From contig CM024761.1 in NCBI GenBank assembly GCA_014218235.1, positions 87,793,968-87,857,967 on the forward strand: DNA of 64,000 nt, written 5' to 3'. The notes below the pieces were generated by a model that was not told the DNA's origin, ran no database searches, and saw nothing but the letters and a program-made list of their open reading frames with translations. Shown piece after piece: positions 45,998 to 56,889 of this stretch. A program made the translations under genes and the position numbers. The first letter of the stretch is position 1; each line of letters starts with the position of its first letter. Origin of the DNA: Colocasia esculenta. Its lineage: Eukaryota; Streptophyta; Magnoliopsida; Alismatales; Araceae.

Positions 45998-47516
45998 TGA
46001 TAACTACACAATAATGAACGAGAATTGTAATATTTTATTGTCAAATAGGCCTCATCTTTACAATAACCCATTACTATTTATTGTAAAATTGATAATTTAT
46101 TAAACTCAATTGTATGTTGTATTTGCATGTTAACGGGCTATTTTATGAAGTGTTTAACGGGCCAATGGACTAAGCAATCTAGCAGGGGTAAATCTGGCAT
46201 TTACAAAAAGTTACAAAACCCTAGCCGCCTTCCTTTTTCTTTCTCTCTCTTCTTTCTATTTTTTCTCAAGATTTTCTCTGTATTTTGAAAACCTCTCTTT
46301 TAAGAGAGAGAGATCTCTCTCTATTTAAAAAGCTCCCCCCTCTCTCTCTCGGGCTATTCTTTTTCCCACTTTCTCTCTTCTCCCTCCTGCGATCTCCCCT
46401 TCCTCCTCTTCTTCTTTCTCTTTCCCTTCTTCTTCCTCTCCTCTTCTTCCCCTCTTCTTCCTCTCTTCTGGCCGCTCTCTCTCTCGGTGGACGAAGCAGA
46501 ACGGCAACAGCAGCAGCCTGCCACGGCCGCCAGCCCAGGCCCGCGCGCTCCCCGCGCCCGCTTGCGCCCTTCTGCGCCTGCCGCGCCCGCGCCCCGCCTG
46601 CGAGCCCGCCCTGCCGCGCTGCCCCGCCTCAGCCCGCCGCCCGCGCCCTGCCGCCCGCGCGACCCTACCCGCGCCAGCCTGCCGCTGCCTGTGTGCCCCG
46701 CCCGCTGCTACCACGCGCCCTCGCCACACCTCCACAGCCCGCGCGGCCCCTACGTGCATGCATGCACGTAGAGGCGCGGGCCCCCTCTCTCTCTCCTCTA
46801 TCGCCTCTCTCTCTCCTCTCTATCGCCGCTCTCTCTCTCGCACTCTCTCTCTTTCTCGCACTCTCTCTCTCTCCTCTCGCTTTCTCTCTCTTTTCTCTCT
46901 CCTCTCTATCGCCGCTCCTCTCTCTTCTCTCTCTTCTCTCCTCTCTCCTCTCTCCTCTCTCCTCTCTCTCTTCTTGCTTTCTCTCTCTCGTTTCTCTTGT
47001 TTTCCCTTATTCTCTCTTTAATTAAAGTTGTATGTTAGATGCACATTATTTCTTTTATTTAAATAAAGTTTGTTAGTTATTTTGTTCACTATTTGTACCC
47101 TCCGTCTCTCTCTCTTCTATTCTCCTCTTTCTACCTTCTCTCTTCACCTTCTTGTCTCTTTAGATTTATTTTTGTGTGGATATGATTGTGTTAAGAGATT
47201 TAGAATATCTTGTTTAGTTAATCGGTCACTAGGTATTTTCTTACTCTCTCCCATTCGTAATAGTCTTCCTCTCTCTCTCTCTCTTAATATGTCTCTCTTT
47301 ATTATTTAGTTTAGCTTAGATTTATTTAATGCAACTTAGTTCTAATATCACCACGCTATTTTTCTAACTAAAAACTCAAGGTTTTCAACTCTAAAATCTT
47401 TTTCCCCATGGATTCGACTCGGCTCTCACCACTTAACTATTGTTAAAATATTTAGTGTAGGCCGACAATTTTGAGATTGTTAGTCACATATTTAACGACG
47501 CATTCGTGGGCTGTCA
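45998..47516 (+). repeat. 3' LTR of element A
   Basis: It is 1519 bp and nearly identical to the 5' LTR apart from small indels in the GC-rich and TC-rich tracts. The 22-bp palindrome is at 46750-46771 and TATTTAAAAA at 46322. It is followed by duplication ATCAC. Confidence 0.92.
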
Positions 47517-49150
47517 ATCACCCTTAGACATGTCCCTTAGGTCCTAGTAATTTTTCTGGATTTTTAATTCGTGTCCTGAAACCCCCAATTCTCCTTTTTA
47601 TTTGAGTTCAGTCTGCAATTTCTGCAGACAGGAGGTTGACGACAACCTTGATGCCACCAAGTTTTTGAGTTGACGGCATCATCCTGTGCGGTTAACCCAT
47701 GTTGACAGCAAGGCCCTTGCCGCCAAGTTCTTCTATTTTTTACAGAATTATGTTTGGCCTAACTGTGTTATGATTTCAGATTTCTAGATGTCTGTGCATG
47801 CTGTAAAAATTGTGGTTGCTTCGGTATAGTCTTTCGGTCATATCATGAGGTTCTGTCGAAATTCTGAGCATGATATTAGTTAATTTAATTTTTTTATTAG
47901 AAAATCAGCATGTTTTGAAAGTTTTTAATTTCAAATAAATAGTTTACTGTAAGATAATGTTACAGAAAATTTCCATGATCTTAAGGTTGCTGTTCACATG
48001 TTGTAAACCTATTAGGACCGACTGTTTTGCTATTTACCATGTTTAAGTGAATAATTTGCTAAACTAGCATGAAATCTGTTTAAATTGTTAAAATTAGTTT
48101 TACTATTGCGACATGTGACATATTACCTGTATGAAGTCTGTGATTAAAGTTTGATACTATTTTGACTCCCGTGGGTACTGTTTGCTTTTAACTAGGATAA
48201 TTAGGCCGTGTTAAGCATGTTTAACCTAAATTATGTAAATTCCAATGTTTAGCAGCATGATTAGGCTTTGTTATGGTTTATTTGCCACTGTGAAACAGTA
48301 GTGTTATGGTCTGTAACCTGAGACATGTATATTTGTTTAATGTGCATGTGAATGAGTTAAATTGTGTATATAAGTGAATGAAACCATGTGATTAAGTGAA
48401 AGATTGTGTTTAAAGTGATCATGTACCGAAATTGACACTGCTACCATAGAAGGTTGTGGAGACATACTGTACAAAAGTTCCTATGGGAAGGCTCATTATG
48501 TATGTGATATCCTGTGGGCATTAGGATGAAATCCTGGAGGTGGACAAGTACCACTGGTTAGGGTGGAGAGGGCTTCTCCCGATTCTGCGCAGTTACCAAG
48601 ATTCGTCACTATATTGCCTAGGTGACGGCTATGTGTTATGTGAATGAGTGTCCTTTTTTATGGTGGTTCAGACTATGTGTCACGGAAATTAAGTGTAAAA
48701 GTGTGAAAAATGTGAATATGTGCAATGTGAATATGTGATAGTGTTATGTGAATGTGTTAGCATGTGAAAAGATGTGAAACCTTGTGAATGAGATTTATTT
48801 ATGTTAAAACAACAAGCAAAATGTGTGAATATGTGTTATAAAAGCATGTGAAAATGATTAGATTTCATGCTAGGATTGTTAGTTACCTTGTGCTAATTTC
48901 CATGATCTATTTGTTTAGAAATATGAATGATGTGCATTGAGATTAACAATATGAACCAAGTTATATATTATGTGTAGAAAGCATGTATAGATTGTTCATG
49001 TATATTTGTTTAATTGACATGAAGCATGTGCCATGTATTTCTCTTATTGTTTAAAAAGAATAGTATGTATGTGATATTTGTAAGGATGTGCCTTTAGGTT
49101 GCTTGCTGGGTCTTTCTTGTTGGAAGACTCATACTTGCTTTAACATACAG

Positions 49151-49215
49151 GTGAGACAGGTATCCCCGTACTTGAGGAGGACATAGTGAGGAGCGACTCC
49201 GAGTGCGAGGAGTAG
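49151..49215 (+). other. Conserved AG|GT reading-frame block, LTR C2
   Basis: ACATACAG precedes GT, then ETGIPVLEEDIVRSDSECEE and TAG. Phase and length match copy C1 (20 codons each), with mostly conservative differences. Confidence 0.5.
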
Positions 49216-49591
49216 CTGTATTTATGGAGATTACTGCATAGTTTACACTTTCTTTTCATTAGTATGTGTGTAACGACCCTCCTCATATCGGTACGATTAT
49301 ACCAATCCCCATCGGTATAAAGAGCATTGTCACAGTGGGATAGTAACCCAACACTAGACGATAGGTTGATATGTACATGAATTTAATTGAGTACAACGGA
49401 AATAAAATAAATAACTCAACTTCATTTCCATCATCATCACACATTCCACAGTCTATATAGCGAATGAAAATGACAATGTCCACATTATTACATTTTCAAA
49501 AGAACTACATTGTCCATAATATTGTCCATGCAATTAACATTATTCATACTATGAAAGGGAAAATAACAACTCTCTAGCAACTCCACAAAAG

Positions 49592-49655
49592 CTACTCCTT
49601 GCTCTCAGGATGATCCTCGCTACGCCTTCCTCTTCCACGGGAATACTTGTCACAT
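49592..49655 (-). other. Conserved AG|GT block, LTR C3 (AT in place of GT)
   Basis: The minus strand reads GGCATGCAG, then AT, then VTSIPVEEEGVAR, a one-base indel, and an ending equivalent to PESKE plus TAG. This is a decayed member of the series. Confidence 0.4.
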
Positions 49656-52600
49656 CTGCATGCCGAAGTATGTATGAGTCTAAAAGAACCAACAAGCAAT
49701 CTAAAATATCAACCTTATACATATCGCATACACACTAAGCTACCAACAATAAGGAAAACACATGCTATCATTCTAACCACAACAATTTACATGGCACATA
49801 CTTCTTATGGTCAATTACGCACATAATTCTCCCAAACATATTCCTAGTTAACACATGCTCATATTAATCATGGAGGATAATATACACCTACCCAAGTTCT
49901 CTACACATGATATATCCTATGATACATGGTTCAAATCTTTATCATATCATTGCATAGTATTTACCAATTTAAAACACAAGGTTATGTACAAGATAATGAA
50001 CATATACACTCTCAAACACCTATCATGTAACATGATTTATTAATCTAAACATTATCCATATTATGGAACAACTCTACCAACTAGAACATGAAATTAAGCA
50101 TAAAGTAGATAGCAACCTAACATGATATCTAATCATATTTCACATGTCCTTTTCTCATTTATTTACACATTTATTTGTTGTTTTAATACGAATAAATTAC
50201 AATGATATCACCTTTACTAAACATGGATTGAATATCTAAAACATATTCAATTCGGTTGGCAATTATCCACAATTTAAGCATGAAACTATATACTAAATGA
50301 ATAATAATTCTATCATGGAACTTAGACATTATGTCATGTATTTATCATAATCATAATCTCATTTTTCTTGCTGTTTTGACATGAATTAAACACAATTAGA
50401 TGGATTTACAACTGTTCACATGCTATCTTATTCATTTAAGAATTCCACATGCTCATTGTTCACATTGCATTACTTTACATGTTTACATACACATATTCAC
50501 TTACTTTACCATATGGATGATATTAATCTAAATGACATGATACCAACATGACATTATATTCAACAAATCAACATATAAATAAAATGAATACATACGTTTT
50601 ATCTTGGTTTTCACATGAATTTACACTCTCATTAACATTTACTCTTCCTTACATATTCTTTCACACTTTTTCACATATTTTCTCTTGCACTTTCATTTAT
50701 CACATGTCACATCATTGCACTTACCACATGCATCATGGGCACTTACCACGTGCCATATTCACATGTCACATTACTTTATTCACATTTTATTACTTAAGTT
50801 GCCATGACACATAGTCCTAACTACCAACTAGAGGAGAATTTAGCACATAGCATAATTCACACTCACATATCACTTATTCGTCACCTAGGCAATGCGGTGA
50901 TAAATCTAGGTAACTGCGCAGAACCGGGAGAAGCCCTCTCTACCCTAACTAGTGGAACCTGTCCACCTCCAGGATTTCATCCTAATGCCCTTAGGATTTA
51001 TTTCATATACGTTGAGCTTTCCATAGGGACTTTTCTATGGTACGGCTCTCGGACCCCTATGGTAGCAGTGTCAATCTTGGCCAAATTTTACATTAATCAC
51101 ATTATCATACTTCGTCACATTTTTCTCACGCTTATATATACTCTTTACTCTCTTTTTACATACACTTTACATAACAATTATCTTTCAGTTTGCAGAATTC
51201 ATTCTTACTGTTTAACAATGATAAACAACTTAAAACAAGATATTAACATGCTGATAACCCTTGATTTACACATAATTAAACCTAACATGCTCAATATGGT
51301 CATTTGTTCATTTAAAATCATAATAGTGCCTACTGTCATTAGAAGAACATGAAATTTTATAACAAGTTTAAAATCGTAAACATATCACATGCCCAATTTT
51401 ATAGATTTTTTCTGAATAGTAAATATATTTATAGCAATTAAAACTAATTACAGGTGCATTTATCACTAATTTCTCTTAATTAGAATTACAGAATAAAAGT
51501 CAAATCTATAGTGCTAATGCGTAATGACGGTCATCACATGATTACATAAAATTCATGAGACCCTAACTCACAGCTGACCTATTTACACAGATTAAACATG
51601 GTCAAATTATGCTCCCAGTCCAATTATCAGAATTTTAATAATTAACACAAATCATGAAAATTCATTAAAACCTCATGACATGACCTACTAATTACCTTTT
51701 ACCCCACATAAAATTTACAGCATGCACTCATACTCGAAAATCAATTAGATATCTTAAAGAAGATCAAACAACAATTTTTAGAACACTGAAGAATTTGGCG
51801 GCATAGTGTTGGCCGCCTACTGAGTCAACTGCACAATCCCTTGCCGCTAACACAAGATCTTGGTGGCACAGGATGTTGCCGCCAAACTTCCAGACAATAG
51901 ATTACGCAGACAGCACTCACATACAAGGGAAAATTGGAGGTTCCAGGACACGAGAAAAAATCCGAAAAATTGCTGGGACCTAAGGGGACATGTGTAGGAT
52001 TGAGATACATAGGTTACTTGCCTCTAAATAAATCCTAGGAGATCAAACTTCATCGATGAAGCCCTCCTCGGCCCTGCCAAGAAGGTGCTCAGAAACTCTT
52101 CAAATTCGATTCTCCTGTTGATGTGGGTTGATCCTCGGAGATGGGGATGCCTCCTTGATGGTTGAACTATCTTCCAGTCATTGTGGACCTCCAGAAAACT
52201 CCTCCAGTCGTCGGATCGAAGCCTTGGAAGTTCAGCTTTTCTCACAGGGAACTCTAGGGTTTTCACAAAGACCCAAAAGACTTCGCGCGGCCAGAAAACT
52301 GTGTTTTTATAAAGCTGGGCAGGTTGGGTATGCACTAGGGCAGGTTGCCTATGGTTTTAGGTGGGTTTCCTAAATTGGAACCGGCCAAAACACGAGCGTT
52401 ACCAAATCTAAAACCGTTACACACAGGGAACTTGGCATCAACATCTGGTGTAGTCAACATAGAGTTGGCGTCTAGATCTGCTGTCGCCAAAATGTGATTG
52501 GCGTCCATCTATCTAGACGCCAATCACAAGGCTGCAGTCAGCAGCACAGTGTTGGCCGCCAACTGTGCACCTCGACCAAAACACAAATACGCATCCAATT

Positions 52601-52830
52601 AAACGTACAATTATGCCCCAACAATGTAATGTGTGCAGAAATAAATATATATGCATTCACCATTTAAACTACATGCATTATATATTATTTATTTAAATAT
52701 AACTTGTACTAATCTTAACTAACGATAACATGCACAAAATAATAGACATATATATATACACACTACATAATTACATGCTTTATGCATGAACGTATAAATG
52801 CAATACACACACTATTATTTAGGTACCATA

Positions 52831-55319
52831 TGAAGCGCGACATTGTTGATTGTGCAATTCCGTTGTCGAGAGTTCCGTGCACAAATCAATATGCTCACTT
52901 TCTCTAAACTATCTCACAGATTTAAAATCACAAAGATGAACTAATACAGTGGTGAGAACAGGTCATATCCACGGAGAGGCTGAATAGAATTTGACTTAAA
53001 CTACTTTGACTTGAAACCATTCTAACGAACACATTTTCACCAAAATAACATTGCATTAAAAGTAATTATGTAAACAACATCGATTAAATTCCTCACAACT
53101 CGACAGATAAAAGATAGCGAAAGAACAAGCTGAATTGAAATTAAAAAGGGAATTGATATCAATGTACCCTCACAGCTTGAGGGATGAAGAACAAAATGGA
53201 AACAAGTTGCACTAAGCTTCAGAATAGCAAGAAGAATGTCAAATCTCTATACCCTCACAGCATGAGGGATCAACCAGGAAACAATAAAAGAAATGTAAAT
53301 TGTAACTTCAACTCATGATCTATCCAAAACAAAGATTAAAACATTAACGAAATAGAATTAGGAATCTTAATCAAAAGAAAAACTAGAAGAAGAGCAGAGC
53401 TCTCTGATCTCTCAAATCCTCAAAGAAGAAATGAAGTATACAGATCCTCCTCACAACTCCTGGATCGAAACATTCAAACACAGAAGAAGTAAAAAAAATT
53501 AAAACACCTACCTCTGCTCACAGCAAGAAGAAGATCCCAAAATGTGAAATAGCTAAGCTCCTCTCAGCAGCATGAACAATCGAAGAGAGGGAAAATCCAC
53601 AATAATGTGCAACAGCCCCTCGAATCTCTCACATAGTAGAGAAGAAATAGAAGAATCAAAATCCTAAAAATTCCATGCTCAAAACCCCCTAAACTGCAGA
53701 ACCCAATCCTCACAGCAGCAGCAGAATTCGAAGCAACGCTCAACTCCCTCAATTGTCGAAATATCTATCACTGCTCAACCATTAAACCAAGAACAAAAGA
53801 ACTGAAAATGCACTGGATCGAAGTCCAAATAAACGCAGAAATGAACAATATAAAAGCAAGGAAAATTGAACAAAAATTGCCCCTAGATCTCCTTCTGCAA
53901 CATAGGGAAATGGAAAATGGCACTATATTGAAGTCTAAACACAGTAGAATTGAAAACAAAAGCAACACACTAGATCTATCTCTTCACAGAAGAAATGAAA
54001 AGTACAAACACACTGGATTGATCTCACTATTCCCAGCAGAAATGAAACAGGTCGACAGTAGCAAGGAAGAAGAAATTTCTAGCTATCTCCTACCCAACAG
54101 TAGAATAGAAGAAACAAGAAATCCCTCAATTGCCAAACTCTCCTACAGATGAATGGAAAGAAACTCCAAAACCCTTCCCTGCTCTGCTGATAGGAAAAGT
54201 ACAGAAAGAAACTAAAATTCCTAAAGAAATCGAACTAGCCCCTAACTCCTCGAACCCCCAAAGCAGAGGACCTTGAGGTCCTTTTATAGGCTTCAAGGCG
54301 CTGCTTCCCGCCCAGATCTGGCCGTGCACGGCCTACGTCACACGCACAGCCCCTGCTCTTCACAGCAATAGCGCACGGGCTCTATCCCACACCAACCCGC
54401 CGCTTCACACGCCCGCTGTGCACCACACGGCCTTCTGCTGCTGCTTCGCACTGGAGCTCCACGCGGCCTCCAGCCGCTGCGCACACACCTCACATCGCAC
54501 CCAGCTCCGCCAGACGTAGCAGCTTCGGCCGCCATCACCATCCCCAAATCACCATCTGTCGTACACGTCGGATCCTGCTTCGCACGACCACATCAGCTTC
54601 CATCACCAGCCATCCGCGCTGCTTCAGCCTTACGCGCCGCTCACCAGAGCTTCTGCACCGAGCAGAGCTCCTTAGCGCCAGATGCACAACACCCCTCAGC
54701 TGGCCGACGCACAGCCTGCACAAGCCAGGGCTCCGCCATCGCACCCAGCACAATTCGCCCTGGCCTGCTTCACACGAAAGCCTCGCACCTTCGTAGCCCA
54801 CAGGTCCGCCATCTGCACGGGAGCCTCCAACTGGCAAACCAACAAACCGCCTCCAGCCCCTTCCAGCAGCTTCTGCTGTCCTCCTGGGGAAGAAAAGGAA
54901 GGGTTAGGCATGGTATACGTGTTATGATGGGATTGGGTAGGTATTAAAATTTTATTTATTTATTAACTCATATCTATTTAATACTAAAAGCTATTTATTT
55001 ATTGTAGAAAAATATTTATATACAATATTTATCTATAAATTTATATCTATCTACTCAGAATGATATTTACAAAATTATTATTGTGACAAAATTATTTATT
55101 TACAACATTTATTTACAAAGATTTCTTATGTACCTAATTTGTCAAAATAGTGATTTATTGAATCTAACGTGTACTCTAACACATTATCAACTAATATGTT
55201 CAAAATCTAATCATTGATAACAAGAAAATTAAAATCAAAATGCACATTATTTATAGACAAAAGATGTCTCAAATCAACTAAATGTATGAAGTTTAACACG
55301 AAAATTTGTGTAGTTATCA
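52831..55319 (-). repeat. 3' LTR of element B
   Basis: It is 2489 bp. A GC-rich section (54290-54900) lies between AT-rich ends; reading frames there are low-complexity. It closely matches the 5' LTR by eye. Confidence 0.92.
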
Positions 55320-55333
55320 CTCCCCCCTACTTG
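55320..55333 (-). other. Terminal polypurine tract of element B
   Basis: The minus strand reads CAAGTAGGGGGGAG immediately before TGATAACTACAC. Confidence 0.8.
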
Positions 55334-56421
55334 AACATTGCTAGTCCCTTAGCAATAAAAATTACTTCAAATGTAGGACTAGAAAATGTAATGTCTCATG
55401 CTAACTAGCCATCATGTAAATAATTAATGTAGACATATGTCTTTCCTAGTTGTAAGGGTTTATGACAAGAAATTAGTGCACAAGTGATAACTCACTTAAG
55501 AGTTCACATCAGCCCTCATGGAGCTCCTCTGCCTTACCTAGTAATTGAGATTAGATTAATTCGAGAGAAGAAAAGAGTTGTGGAATAAGATCCTTGCTCA
55601 GTCAGATTGGGTTGTTTCTCTCAGTTCCATTCTGCCCATCTTCTTTGAGGATTATTTTGTTCTGAGCTGATGACTTTGCCCCTTTATTTGCACTTTGTGC
55701 ACTCAGATCTTTTCTTTCTTTTTTTATCCATAATGCTGCACAACCCATCACTTTTCAAGAGTAGCGAGTCCAACTTTACTCAGATCCGGGGCATTTTTCA
55801 TGGATATATAGATATTTTTTATTTTTTTTTCTTTTGCTTTTGCTTTTCTTTTCTTTTCTCATAAAGGAAGGATGGACAGTCAGGTTCCTTGATCACATGT
55901 CTTCACTTCCTTCACAATTCACTTAAGGGGAAGGGAGAAAATCAATCACCTCTCTCCTACTAGCCTTGACAAATTTGCTACATTCGGGTTTAGCTAGTCT
56001 AAGTGGCTGTGTAGTGTGTGTATGAAAACCTCTTGCTATAAATCTTTACATAAGGTAGACAATAAGTACATGTAATCCTTTACTAGAGGCTACCAAACAT
56101 GGATGTTTGCAAAGGAATGTGACAACTACAAAATTTTAATGGTTAAAGATCAGACACATAGTCTGGGTTGCGCAATGCCACGCATTTTTATTCAAAGATG
56201 AAACATTGTGAAATTTTCTTTTATTTGCACATGCTCAATATAAAGAAAGAAAATGAAACATTAGTTAGGATGGAGACTATGAATGTATGCTTATTCTACC
56301 TCTCCCCCCTACTTATTTACAGGAAAAAAAAAGTAAGACAGAGAATTACCTGATAAAGGAAATCTGTACACTTGGGTTGCCTCCCAAGAGCGCTAAGTTT
56401 ATCGTCTTCTTCCGGACGCAA
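55334..56421 (-). other. 3' non-coding region of element B
   Basis: It contains a second, internal PPT (AAGTAGGGGGGAGAGG on the minus strand, 56297-56314) and the TTGGGAGGCAACCCAA block (56371-56400). T-rich tracts lie near 55710 and 55825. No gene. Confidence 0.65.
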
Positions 56422-56844
56422 TTAGGCTCCATTTGGCTCGGCTAACTTGGTAGAGTCAATTTTCAATAAAGGCGGGCTTTCAAAGAAGTGCTTTAACCTC
56501 TGCCTATTAACAGTAAATGATTGTCCAGTTTTAGGGTCAAGAATGATGACAACACCATTGTCATAAGCTTTGACAACAGTGTAAAGACCATCCCATCGGG
56601 ACTTCAATTTTCTCGGAAACAGACGAAGCCTTGAATTAAATAACCAGACCTTATCATGCACTTGAAAAGTTTTTCTATGAATGTGTTTATGATGGGATGC
56701 TTCTCCCTTAGCTTTATGGATCTTGGAACTTTCATAGGCCTCATTCTCTCCTAAAAAGATGTACTTTGAACTAGCAGAGAATAGTTTTAGCTCAACCTTA
56801 GGAGGACACTCTGATGGAATTGATGGATCATTATTCTGAAACAT
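56422..56844 (-). pseudogene. Athila-type integrase C-terminus
   Basis: The 140-codon frame contains NEAYESSKIHKAKGEA and VHDKVWLFNSRLRLFPRKL, then SRWDGLYTVV and NRQRLKHF, the standard Athila/Tat integrase tail. It follows the protease ORF after about 45 bp, so roughly 800-900 codons of polymerase, RNase H and catalytic integrase are deleted. The product cannot catalyse integration. Confidence 0.85.
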
Positions 56845-56889
56845 AGAACTAAATTGTCCTTCCTCTCCCTCAAACCCTAGAGAACAGGG

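Larger units (their letters stand above)
40501..47516 (+). mobile_element. Athila-like non-autonomous element A
   Basis: It is 7016 bp, with LTRs of 1514 and 1519 bp starting TGATAACTACACA and ending TRTCA, and the exact duplication ATCAC at 40496-40500 and 47517-47521. The PBS is Athila/Tat type. The internal 4 kb has no recognisable gag, protease, reverse transcriptase or integrase, only a decayed ORF of unknown function. Its ends match element B, so one helper could have moved both. Confidence 0.92.
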
